DNA of 7,990 bases from Candidatus Zixiibacteriota bacterium (GTDB lineage Bacteria; Zixibacteria; MSB-5A5; GN15; JACZUZ01): NCBI GenBank assembly GCA_022572905.1, contig JACZUZ010000068.1, forward strand, positions 1 to 7,990, in the 5' to 3' direction. The translations under genes and the position numbers were made by a program. The notes below the pieces were generated by a model, which made no database searches, was not told where the DNA came from, and saw only the letters and a program-made list of their open reading frames with translations. Below are positions 1 to 6,410 of this stretch, in pieces (position 1 is the first letter of the stretch; every line of letters begins with the position of its first letter).

Positions 1-689
1 GCATCGGGATTTACGTCAATCTGATATTCGCGCACAAAACCGCCGACCGACGACACTTCACTGATACCCTCAGCCGATTGCAGCGCATAACGCACTTGCC
101 AATCCTGAATTGAGCGCAATTCATCCAGGTCCCATCCGCCGGTTGGATCGCCGTTTTCATCGAGACCCTCCAGCGTATACCAGTAGACCTGTCCGAGCGA
201 AGTCGCGTCGGGGCCAAGGGTCGGCTGGACTTTATCAGGAAGTGAATTACGCGGCAGGCTGCTTAGCTTTTCAAGAATTCTTGATCGAGACCAGTAGAAA
301 TCAATGTTGTCTTTGAAAATTACATAAATCGAAGAAAAACCAAACATTGAATAACTGCGCACTGTCCTAACGCCCGGAACCCCGAGAAGAGCAACTGTCA
401 GCGGATATGTGACCTGATCTTCAATATCCTGCGGGGAATGTCCGCGCCATTCAGTGAAAACAATTTGTTGGTTTTCGCCGATGTCCGGTATTGCGTCCAC
501 AGCAACCGGGTCTCTCGGAAGCGCGTCGATGTCCCAGTCAAAAGGCGCAACCACGACACCCCAGGTGATCAGAACCGCGGTAGCCAGAAGCGTTATTAGT
601 TTGTTGTCCAGACAAAACCGAACCGCGCGTTCGATCAGAGAGGAAGAGATATTTTCGGTAAGCTCTTTTTTTTCTGTGGAGCTATTCAT
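1..689 (-). CDS. cusA: CusA-type heavy-metal RND efflux pump, N-terminal 229 residues (cut by window edge)
   Basis: Inner-membrane proton-driven pump of the heavy-metal efflux (HME) RND family, predicted to export Cu(I)/Ag(I) with the adaptor and outer-membrane factor encoded just upstream. Translating the minus strand from the ATG at 689-687 gives an open frame to the window edge. It shows the first transmembrane segment (about residues 30-48), then the family signatures AIPDIGENQQIVF (66-78), IEDQVTYPL (89-97) and GVPGVRTVRSYSMFGFSSIY (103-122), and the FYWSRSRILEKL stretch typical of CusA-like porter domains. Full-length relatives have a little over 1,000 residues, so about four fifths lie outside. 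The start overlaps the adaptor stop by 8 bases (ATGAATAG) with only a weak Shine-Dalgarno (GGTGAAAG), which suggests translational coupling. The metal assignment rests on resemblance to the Cu/Ag branch; the transmembrane metal-selectivity residues are not in view. Confidence 0.93.
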   Translation of the reverse strand, partial: MNSSTEKKELTENISSSLIERAVRFCLDNKLITLLATAVLITWGVVVAPFDWDIDALPRDPVAVDAIPDIGENQQIVFTEWRGHSPQDIEDQVTYPLTVALLGVPGVRTVRSYSMFGFSSIYVIFKDNIDFYWSRSRILEKLSSLPRNSLPDKVQPTLGPDATSLGQVYWYTLEGLDENGDPTGGWDLDELRSIQDWQVRYALQSAEGISEVSSVGGFVREYQIDVNPD

Positions 690-2586
690 TGCTTTCACCG
701 TGAGCGTGATTTCGTTCAGCGTCTCTCGAATTCGCGTATGTGTTTTTCAAACCGCCACATCGGAGCATGGCGGAGCCATAATACGGATTTGCAGTTCCTT
801 TTTCATTCTGTATCCAGGAAGCGCCTTTGCCAGAGAACGCCATCGGACAATAATATTGAAACACTGTGTCCTCGCCCGCGGCTCCGAATTCGGAGGCCAT
901 TGCAATCATTCCCAGAGAAAGTGGTTCGAATTGAGCTCGCGCGACCTCAATATCGTTGGCGCCGCTGATTTTATTCGCCGCTAAATCCAAACTGGTCAGT
1001 TTACTTTCAAAATCTTTTGCGATTTCTTTTGACATGCATTTAATCGTTTCGGTGGGAAGAGCCACAAGGAATGAATTGGCGGCTGTTTTGGCGCCTCCGA
1101 GATTGTCCTTGCTCAATGAAGCTTGAATGTCAAAGTATGTTTGATATGCGTCAGTGAACGCTTTTGTGATAATTCCACATCCTTTGGAATGAGACATCTC
1201 AGCGGCGGTCGAGCTGGTCGAACCAGTCGCACTGGCCGAGCCAGCCGCACCGGACGATCCGGTTTGAGTGTCGGGGTTTGATTCGGAATTGCCACTCGGA
1301 TTCATCATACTGGGCTTGGCCTGTATCTGCATTGCGGCGTCAATTTTGAATGCACCGTTGGTAACTACCATTTCGCCCTCAGCCAAACCGTGTATGACAG
1401 TGTAGTATCCATTAGTTTTCGGGCCAAGCGTTATTTCGCGCCCTTCGTAGAGATGCGGATTGGCAGGGTCCTGAACGTAAACGACGGCGCGCTCACCTGT
1501 AACGAGTGTCGCGCTGGCGGGAATCATAATCATCTCCTCCACAACTGCGTTTGACGCATAAATAACACCATGCGCATAAGCGCCCGGACGAAGCTTGCCA
1601 TTGGCGTTCTCCATATTAACTCTGGCGCGAGCTGTTCGCGTGTGAACATTCACAACCGGATCTATGAAATCAACGGCGCCTTCGAATTCTTCGCCGGGGT
1701 TGGTCTCTGTAGTAAATTTAACTCGCTGGCCAACATTAATCCAGGCCAGGTCCGGTTCGTATGCGTCGAATGTAACCCAAACAGTTTGCAGGTCGGCGAT
1801 GCGGAGGAGAGTCTGGCCCTCTTTAACGAACTGTCCCTCCTTGACATCCTTGTTTAGCACAACACCGGTTACGGGTGAGGTCACTAACATGAATTCATTC
1901 GTTTCACGATTCTTCTTGATCGCTTCAACCTGAGACCGAGTCATACCCAGTAATCGAAGGCGATCTTCGGCGGAAGCGATATTCGAAAGCGCCGAACTTT
2001 TTACAATAGAAAGATGACTAGTGGAAAGTTCATCGTGCGCCTCTAGAGCCTGAATTAACTCTTCTTGCGCGGAAATCAATTGCGGACTGTAGATTTCGAA
2101 AATTGGCTCGCCCTTGCGAACAGTCGCCCCGGTGAAACTTACATACATCCGCTCGATTCGTCCCGGAACCCATGCTGTGATTGTGCGCACAGTGGTTTCG
2201 TCCGGCTCTACGCTTCCATTGAGGCGCAACTGATATGTCATTTTCGCTTTGCGTACTTTGGTGACTTGAATTTCCGCAATCTTTTTGGCGGATTCGGAAA
2301 GTTCAATTTTTCTTTCACCCACATCTTTGGACCCCGACCCTCCGACAGGGATTAATTCCATACCGCATATAGGACATTCCCCGGGCTCAGGGAGCTGGAC
2401 TTGCGGGTGCATTGAACAGGTCCAGATTATCGCCTCATCAGACATGACAATGCTGTTGTTAGAGACGCTGTCCGTGTCACTTTCAGCTTTTGCATGTTCG
2501 TGACTTGACTCCGAACATCCGAAAAGCGTCATGCTGACCGGTAGCGCGATCATAGCCGCTAACAGAATGTATTTACTTGTTTTCAT
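682..2586 (-). CDS. cusB: CusB-type periplasmic adaptor lipoprotein with heavy-metal-binding and DUF3347-like domains
   Basis: Membrane-fusion subunit that should bridge the CusA-type pump and the TolC-like channel and pass metal to the pump. Residue numbers count from the ATG at 2586. A lipoprotein signal ends in LFGC (Cys24). A heavy-metal-binding domain follows at about 53-81: C57-x-M59-H60-P61, then C71-P-I-C74-G-M76. Next come the barrel-sandwich and alpha-hairpin (about 100-260) and beta-barrel/membrane-proximal domains (about 260-420). A low-complexity Ser/Gly/Ala/Thr linker (about 428-463) leads to a DUF3347-like domain (about 470-612) with C580-P-M and NPYYGSAMLRCG around C610. The tail is His-containing (NHAHGESNE). 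At 634 residues it is much longer than E. coli CusB, because of the two added metal-type domains. The frame is also open to an ATG at 2601, directly after the TolC stop, but that ATG has no ribosome-binding site; the one at 2586 has AAGGA (2594-2598) 7 bases upstream, so I chose it. Confidence 0.93.
   Translation of the reverse strand: MKTSKYILLAAMIALPVSMTLFGCSESSHEHAKAESDTDSVSNNSIVMSDEAIIWTCSMHPQVQLPEPGECPICGMELIPVGGSGSKDVGERKIELSESAKKIAEIQVTKVRKAKMTYQLRLNGSVEPDETTVRTITAWVPGRIERMYVSFTGATVRKGEPIFEIYSPQLISAQEELIQALEAHDELSTSHLSIVKSSALSNIASAEDRLRLLGMTRSQVEAIKKNRETNEFMLVTSPVTGVVLNKDVKEGQFVKEGQTLLRIADLQTVWVTFDAYEPDLAWINVGQRVKFTTETNPGEEFEGAVDFIDPVVNVHTRTARARVNMENANGKLRPGAYAHGVIYASNAVVEEMIMIPASATLVTGERAVVYVQDPANPHLYEGREITLGPKTNGYYTVIHGLAEGEMVVTNGAFKIDAAMQIQAKPSMMNPSGNSESNPDTQTGSSGAAGSASATGSTSSTAAEMSHSKGCGIITKAFTDAYQTYFDIQASLSKDNLGGAKTAANSFLVALPTETIKCMSKEIAKDFESKLTSLDLAANKISGANDIEVARAQFEPLSLGMIAMASEFGAAGEDTVFQYYCPMAFSGKGASWIQNEKGTANPYYGSAMLRCGGLKNTYANSRDAERNHAHGESNE
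1202..1264. repeat. Degenerate 9-bp tandem repeat in the adaptor linker
   Basis: Seven consecutive 9-base units can be read from 1202: gcggcggtc, gagctggtc, gaaccagtc, gcactggcc, gagccagcc, gcaccggac, gatccggtt. They stay in codon register, so each unit encodes three small residues (Ser, Gly, Ala, Thr) of the flexible linker before the DUF3347-like domain. The array contains two 13-bp palindrome-like sequences, CTGGTcgaACCAG (1214-1226) and CTGGCcgaGCCAG (1232-1244), exactly 18 bp (two units) apart. The likely origin is slippage duplication followed by divergence. No function beyond a spacer is implied. Confidence 0.6.
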
Positions 2587-2601
2587 AATGAGTTCCTTCA
2601 T

Positions 2602-3942
2602 CTATTTTTCAAGCGCCGACCAATCTTCATCTATCGAAGATTTTCCAAGTAGCGCATTAAGTCTGGCGAGATACTGATTATAGTTTGCGATTTGTCGGTG
2701 ATATTGACTTTGATAATCCAAAAGCTCTCTCTGTGAATCAATCAGATGTCTGAAATCAACATCACCGGTTTCAAATGATTTCTTAATCAGAAACATAGAC
2801 TGCCTGGCCAGAGGAATAAGAGAGCTCTTGTACAACTTTGATTTGCGCAGAGCTTCTTTCACCTCAAAACGCAATTCGCTTAGTCTCTGGTCAAGTTCGC
2901 GCTCCACTTTCACAACAGATTCCCGCGCCGCTTCTTTGAACGCGCGAGCCGAGCGGGTACGCGATGAATTCTTCCCGAACCAAAGAGGAAGCGACATTCC
3001 AATGCGCACAGCATATGCGTCCTTCCCGCTCTCCGTTACCCCCGGCATCACAGCTTCGTCTATGTCTATATAGTCGAAGCCAAATGTAAACGACGGCAGC
3101 GATCGCTTGCCGGCCCAGCTTTCTTTCGCCTTAGCCATCTCATGAAGCGAGTTTGCGCGGCTTAAGAGCGGATTCTGATTCATCAGTTTTATCCTAAGAT
3201 TTTGTTCGGTATCAAGAACATCGATTGTATCCGGAGTAGTATTCAGGTAGATAGTCTCACTCAGAGGTCTGTTGAGAGTAGCGTTTAGACCAGCGCTCAA
3301 GCGGTTTATATTTTCACCCACTGTAATCTCTTCATCAGCGAGCCGCGCTCTTTCCATCTGCAGACTCAATAGTTTCGACTGCGAAATTTGTCCGACAGAA
3401 TACTTGCGTTGCCCAACACTCTCCAGCGCTCCCAGAAGCGAAAGATGTTCAGCAATGATTTCCGCCAGCTGATTCTGGAAGTAAATTTCAAAGTATAAAT
3501 GTCTGATCTTAACTTCAATATTGTTCCAGATATCAGAGCGCGTCGCATTTAGGGCTTCGGCGTTAGCCTCCGCCGCAACGCCCTGGGCGCCAAGCGAACC
3601 AAACCAGGGGATAGTCTGCGAGATGCTCAGCTTCCGTCTCTGTGGGCCTACCCGAGTTTCCACCGACTCCAAAAAATGGCTGTAGCTAATGCGCGGATTA
3701 GGTAACGCTCCGGCGGCGGAAACACCCGCGTGGGCGCTTTCATAGCGATACCCGGCCGAGAGCGTCGCCGGATTATTCTTCGCTGCAAAGCGCAAATAAT
3801 CTTCAAGCGTTGAATTCGAATCAAGCGTTACCGTTTGAGCGCTCACCTGAGAAGCTCCGCCCATTACAAGCGCTAGCGCTACGAAAGCTATTTTTTCTCT
3901 GAGCGCAGATAGTTTTTTGTATCCGCGATGATTGTATTTCAT
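2602..3942 (-). CDS. TolC-family outer-membrane factor of the metal efflux system
   Basis: Predicted outer-membrane channel (OEP/TolC family, CusC-like role) of the tripartite exporter. The 446-residue protein begins with a basic N-terminus and hydrophobic segment ending in VSAQ (cleavage expected after Ala35). The mature part has the family's internal duplication of long amphipathic helices, with the typical features PNPRISYSHF, KLSISQTIPWFGSLGAQG in the first half and RIGMSLPLWFGKNSSRTRSA in the second, then a long coiled-coil-like stretch and a C-terminal YNQYLARLNALLG. Length is normal for the family. The start has a good ribosome-binding site (GGAAGGAAAG directly before ATG). It is the first gene of the three-gene block; the adaptor follows with no gap. 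There is no lipobox Cys after the signal, unlike E. coli CusC. Assignment to metal efflux rests on the operon rather than on the protein itself. Confidence 0.92.
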   Translation of the reverse strand: MKYNHRGYKKLSALREKIAFVALALVMGGASQVSAQTVTLDSNSTLEDYLRFAAKNNPATLSAGYRYESAHAGVSAAGALPNPRISYSHFLESVETRVGPQRRKLSISQTIPWFGSLGAQGVAAEANAEALNATRSDIWNNIEVKIRHLYFEIYFQNQLAEIIAEHLSLLGALESVGQRKYSVGQISQSKLLSLQMERARLADEEITVGENINRLSAGLNATLNRPLSETIYLNTTPDTIDVLDTEQNLRIKLMNQNPLLSRANSLHEMAKAKESWAGKRSLPSFTFGFDYIDIDEAVMPGVTESGKDAYAVRIGMSLPLWFGKNSSRTRSARAFKEAARESVVKVERELDQRLSELRFEVKEALRKSKLYKSSLIPLARQSMFLIKKSFETGDVDFRHLIDSQRELLDYQSQYHRQIANYNQYLARLNALLGKSSIDEDWSALEK

Positions 3943-4020
3943 CTTTCCTTCCAGTTCTCATTTGTTTCGTGATGAATGACAATTCTTTGCGTAAGATCGC
4001 GCCGACATTCATCCGGGTTA

Positions 4021-4125
4021 GCCATACACCCCTATTTCTAATTTGCGCCTCGTTTTGGGGCGAAATAAAAGATACGCACCGTTAATTAATCTCTCGAAAG
4101 AGAGCTAATATGAGCGGCGTATGGC
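4021..4125 (-). promoter_or_regulatory. Nested inverted repeats between the Cys-rich gene and the efflux operon (possible terminator/attenuator)
   Basis: Three elements can be read. (1) ATACGC (4072-4077) pairs with GCGTAT (4117-4122). Inside it ATTA (4085-4088) pairs with TAAT (4106-4109), and CTCTC (4091-4095) with GAGAG (4100-4104) around a 4-base loop. Read on the minus strand, this long stem is followed by CTTTTATTT, so it resembles an intrinsic terminator located about 25 bases after the Cys-rich gene's stop. (2) CGCCTC (4046-4051) pairs with GGGGCG (4057-4062) around a 5-base loop. (3) GCCATAC (4021-4027) can instead pair with GTATGGC (4119-4125), which would compete with stem 1. The region lies in the 205-bp gap upstream of the TolC gene on the same strand. 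A terminator for the Cys-rich gene or a leader attenuator is possible; no convincing promoter was found here. Confidence 0.45.
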
Positions 4126-4147
4126 CTCTAAAAATTAAACTGGAAAA

Positions 4148-4699
4148 TCAGATAGTAAGCTGACAACATCCAAGACCGCTATTCGGTGTTGGACATGCTG
4201 GTAGCGGGGGGCAATTTAAATTCGAAATACATAATTTATTGAGATTGGTAAGATTTACCGCGCGTAATGTCAAAGGACATTCAACGCAAGGAATACAGAG
4301 TGTCTTTGTAGAAGTCTTGGATATCGTTACATCAGAAAATGCCGACAGGGTGGAGCAGAAGGATTGGCTTATTTGGCAATCTGAGCAATTGTGCGACCCG
4401 ACGGGTGCGACCGGTTCGGAATTAGACTCCTCTACCGAGTAACAAGTCTCTTGGGCCGGTTCCGCTTCAGATTGGCAACAGGAGCCCTTCTCAGCGGAAG
4501 CCACCCCGACAGATTTGGTGTTGCAGTCATTGGACTTAGCGGCTTTATCCATCTGGCAATTGCGAATAATCTCGCTTCCACAGCAGGCGCAATCACGTGG
4601 AAAAGCGCTTGAAGCTATCAGAATAACGAGCGAGAAAGTAGCTAAGCCACTGAGCAGCAGCGACTTGCGAATTCGCTCGAATGTAGTCAATTTTGCCAT
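4148..4699 (-). CDS. Exported cysteine-rich protein of unknown function, upstream of metal efflux genes
   Basis: I do not recognise a named family. The 183-residue product begins with a basic N-terminus and hydrophobic segment (about residues 13-33, LLLSGLATFSLVILIASSAF), so it is probably secreted to the periplasm or anchored by that helix. The rest has 19 cysteines: CACC (37-40), C48, C59, CC (74-75), C86, CSDC (105-108), C115, CIPCVEC (135-141), C157, C163, C169 and CC (178-179). Most are in close pairs, as expected for thiolate metal binding or several disulfides. The start has a purine-rich AAGAAGAG just upstream. It lies 205 bp upstream of and co-oriented with the TolC-adaptor-CusA block, so a role in periplasmic copper/silver or thiol handling is a reasonable inference. 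There is no CXXCH haem motif, and the spacing does not match regular 4Fe-4S ferredoxins. It is convincing as a gene because of the signal peptide and the patterned cysteines. Confidence 0.75.
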   Translation of the reverse strand: MAKLTTFERIRKSLLLSGLATFSLVILIASSAFPRDCACCGSEIIRNCQMDKAAKSNDCNTKSVGVASAEKGSCCQSEAEPAQETCYSVEESNSEPVAPVGSHNCSDCQISQSFCSTLSAFSDVTISKTSTKTLCIPCVECPLTLRAVNLTNLNKLCISNLNCPPLPACPTPNSGLGCCQLTI

Positions 4700-5015
4700 T
4701 TCTCTTCTTTTTTACCTAATTCGACTGCCAGCGTCTATAGCCAGCTTCTAACTAAAGGGAATACGCCTGGCGATGTCAATTAGTTCCCTTCAATCTTCGT
4801 GCCATTCCCGGCCTCATCTACGTCATCCGATAAACTCGACTCAGAAGTCTACGCAGACGATATTTACTTTATCGGCTCCTTAGGCAAATTAATTCAATCT
4901 GAAACACGGTATTTCTTCCTTCGCTTATGTTCTTGAGAGCGCAAGCTTTTACTTTGGCCTTAGACCGGGTGGCTATCAGATCCGCCAACGTCTAGGACCG
5001 ATTTTTTGTAATACC

Positions 5016-5044
5016 TTTATTTCGGAGCGCTAAATCACTATAAT
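5016..5044 (+). promoter_or_regulatory. Candidate promoter for the truncated haemoglobin gene
   Basis: There is a perfect TATAAT (5039-5044), with TTTATT (5016-5021) 17 bp upstream as a poor -35 box. The hexamer is 88 bases before the start codon, leaving a leader that contains the GCGCTC repeats. This is a sigma-70-type guess based mainly on the -10 box. Confidence 0.35.
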
Positions 5045-5080
5045 AGAGCGGTAATAATTCACCAGAACGTCGGCCAGCCC

Positions 5081-5108
5081 CGGCGCTCTAATGCGCTCAG
5101 CGGCGCTC
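5081..5108. repeat. Direct repeat CGGCGCTC, 20 bp apart, in the haemoglobin leader
   Basis: CGGCGCTC occurs at 5081-5088 and 5101-5108, with another GCGCTC between them (5093-5098). The 20-bp spacing is about two helical turns, as for some operator pairs. The complementary GAGCGC occurs upstream at 5025-5030, just before the candidate -10 box. It lies 25 bp before the start codon. It could be an operator or chance. Confidence 0.35.
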
Positions 5109-5132
5109 AAACCATTGTGAAAGGAGTCTCAA

Positions 5133-5645
5133 ATGAGGCGCAAAATTTTCAACCTCTCAGTATTTTCCCTGGTAGCGGTTCTGGCAGGGAGCGCTCTTTC
5201 TCCATTGACCGCTCTGGCGCAGGAGGATTCAACTGTCCAGACACAAGAGGATTCGACCACCCCCGCCCAAACACCTTCGCTCTATGATCGCTTGGGCGGG
5301 GTCTACAGCATCGCCACCGTTGTCGATGATTTTGTCGAACGGCTTCTGGTCAACGATGTTCTCAATGCGAATCCGAAAATCGACGCAGCGCGCGACCATG
5401 TGCCCAAAGCGGGTCTCAAGTTCCGAGTAACAGCGCTTATTTGCCAGCTTGCCGGAGGGCCGGAAGTTTACCACGGGCGAAGCATGACTGACGCCCACGC
5501 CCATCTGGGAATTACCGAAAAAGAGTGGGACGCAATGGTCGCCGATTTTGTGTTGTCGTTAAATAAATTCAACGTTCCCGAAAAGGAGCAGGGCGAGTTG
5601 TTTGCGCTGGTCGGCCCGACCAAAGACCAGATTGTCACGAAATGA
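5133..5645 (+). CDS. Exported group 1 truncated haemoglobin
   Basis: Small haem protein of the truncated (2-on-2) globin family, probably periplasmic. The 170-residue product starts with a signal peptide (about 1-29, cleavage after ALA/Q) and an acidic Gln/Thr-rich spacer (30-48). The globin domain (49-168) opens with SLYDRLGG, has GLKFRVTALICQLAGGPEVY (94-113), and then GRSMTDAHAHLGITEKEWD (115-133), with His122 as the expected proximal haem ligand. It ends in the usual NKFNVPEKEQGELFALVG. The position normally occupied by the B10 tyrosine of the distal pocket (in FY) reads F67-V68, so ligand chemistry should differ from classic GlbN. A strong ribosome-binding site (AAAGGAG, 6 bases before ATG) fixes the start. 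The gene is monocistronic, with its own terminator. Roles in the family include O2/NO handling and peroxidase-like chemistry; which applies here cannot be read from sequence. Confidence 0.92.
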   Translation: MRRKIFNLSVFSLVAVLAGSALSPLTALAQEDSTVQTQEDSTTPAQTPSLYDRLGGVYSIATVVDDFVERLLVNDVLNANPKIDAARDHVPKAGLKFRVTALICQLAGGPEVYHGRSMTDAHAHLGITEKEWDAMVADFVLSLNKFNVPEKEQGELFALVGPTKDQIVTK

Positions 5646-5687
5646 TACATTCTTATATAAATTTTCCGTAAAGATTTAAGACGATTG

Positions 5688-5718
5688 CAGGCTGGTCAAA
5701 ATGGCCAGCCTGTTTTTT
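5688..5718 (+). terminator. Intrinsic terminator of the haemoglobin gene
   Basis: CAGGCTGGTC (5688-5697) pairs with GGCCAGCCTG (5703-5712), ten pairs including one G-T, around an AAAAT loop. Six T follow directly (5713-5718). It begins 43 bases after the haemoglobin stop. There is no T-run on the opposite side, so it works for the plus strand only and may shield the convergent PilZ gene. Confidence 0.9.
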
Positions 5719-5751
5719 GTCGGGGTAAGTTTGCTGCTTTTGGCCGAGCGG

Positions 5752-6138
5752 CTATGTGGTGATTTTGCCGATTGTCACGCGTACTCTTTCGTTCGCGTCC
5801 TTGAAAAGAGGAGAGTTTATTAATGAACTAATATTCTCAAGCTCTTTCGGAGTAATGTCCTGTACTTCAAGACCGCTATCATATGCATCAGAGTCACTGC
5901 ATTCTTTAGTCCAGACACACTTGGCCTTAAATCTTATTATTTTGGATAACTTTAAATCAACCGGTAAATCGATTCTAATCTGAAAAGTCGAATCCAATTC
6001 TATGGCGGTTGCGCTTTTTATCTTCATGCCCTTAGTTGTCATGTCTATCAAGCGCCCGATGAACATCTCAGTGTTTCTGTCATAGACGGCAAGGAAGGCG
6101 TCAGTATTTCGCCTTTCGAGTTTTCTTTGCTCTTTCAT
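5752..6138 (-). CDS. PilZ-domain protein (probable cyclic-di-GMP receptor)
   Basis: A 128-residue single-domain cytoplasmic protein. It has the two-part PilZ signature: an Arg motif near the N-terminus, RKLERR (residues 5-10, R5-x3-R9), and DMTTKG (32-37), which matches (D/N)x(S/T)xxG with Thr in place of the usual Ser. These are followed by a beta-rich core (FQIRIDLPVDLKLSKIIRFKAKCVW) and GLEVQDITPKELENI. Such proteins bind cyclic-di-GMP and act on motility, biofilm or secretion targets, usually by protein contact. The frame also extends to a TTG at 6168, but the ATG at 6138 has AAAGGA (6147-6152) 8 bases upstream and no such signal precedes the TTG, so the shorter form is chosen. It stands alone, convergent with the haemoglobin gene and divergent from the gene at 6411, so the partner is unknown. 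Binding depends on both motifs being intact, which they appear to be. Confidence 0.85.
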   Translation of the reverse strand: MKEQRKLERRNTDAFLAVYDRNTEMFIGRLIDMTTKGMKIKSATAIELDSTFQIRIDLPVDLKLSKIIRFKAKCVWTKECSDSDAYDSGLEVQDITPKELENISSLINSPLFKDANERVRVTIGKITT

Positions 6139-6195
6139 CTCGATCGTCCTTTGTATTTTCAAGCCCAAAACCAGCGATCATCTTGTTTGACTTCT

Positions 6196-6201
6196 ATTAT
6201 A
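6196..6201 (-). promoter_or_regulatory. Candidate -10 box for the PilZ gene
   Basis: The minus strand reads TATAAT at 6201-6196, 57 bases before the ATG at 6138. No good -35 hexamer lies at the expected distance. Just upstream on the minus strand, TCCCT and AGGGA (6211-6238 region) flank a small imperfect inverted repeat around AGAAGCCTTCT. Confidence 0.35.
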
Positions 6202-6305
6202 CTTATATCGGTCCCTAAAGAAGCCTTCTAAAGGGAGAGCCAGGCCGGGGCCATGTCGTATTGCGGATCGAGAACACGATAAAAGTCGCGCTTCTCATAA
6301 CCTAT

Positions 6306-6358
6306 TGAGTAATTTGATGATGCGGCGCTTGAAGCCACCTAGCGATGTTGATTACTCA
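6306..6358. repeat. 8-bp inverted repeat upstream of the 311-residue gene
   Basis: TGAGTAAT (6306-6313) and ATTACTCA (6351-6358) are perfect complements 37 bases apart, and between them GGC/GCC (6324-6326, 6334-6336) can form a small inner stem. ATGATG (6317-6322) can alternatively pair with CATCAT (6357-6362). The right arm ends 3 bases before a TTGACA box, so this could be an operator. Chance is not excluded. Confidence 0.35.
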
Positions 6359-6361
6359 TCA

Positions 6362-6389
6362 TTGACAATCTGGTAAATCTCATTATTTT
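6362..6389 (+). promoter_or_regulatory. Candidate promoter for the 311-residue gene
   Basis: There is a perfect TTGACA (6362-6367) and, after 16 bp, TATTTT (6384-6389, four of six to consensus). Transcription would start about 14 bases before the ATG, placing the GGGAGG ribosome-binding site at the very 5' end. This is plausible but unusually tight. Confidence 0.35.
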
Positions 6390-6410
6390 TCGTTGAGCGG
6401 GAGGCAAGTG

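Larger units (their letters stand above)
4700..5132. other. Gene-free divergent intergenic region with inverted repeats
   Basis: This is 433 bp between the divergent Cys-rich and haemoglobin genes. No credible ORF was found. Visible structure: AAGGGAA (4755-4761) with TTCCCTT (4784-4790); CCGATAAA (4827-4834) with TTTATCGG (4868-4875), enclosing GTCT/AGAC (4847-4850, 4855-4858); and, near the right end, a TATAAT box and GCGCTC repeats, listed separately. Regulatory sequence for both flanking genes is expected here. No tRNA-like fold was seen. Confidence 0.5.

Noticed and set aside
454..984. Plus-strand open frame of 176 residues
   Set aside because: It lies opposite the pump start and adaptor end, both strongly supported; its composition is that of a shadow frame.
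3975..3982. AATGACAA, resembling one half of the CusR box, 33 bases upstream of the TolC gene
   Set aside because: The second inverted half is absent and an 8-base half-site is expected by chance; no adjacent regulator gene is visible.
4928..4996. Short ATG frame of 22 codons in the intergenic region
   Set aside because: No ribosome-binding site and no protein-like pattern.
4605..6336. GCGCTTGAAGC shared between about 4605 and 6326
   Set aside because: A single 11-base match, one copy inside a coding region, with no flanking similarity; consistent with chance.
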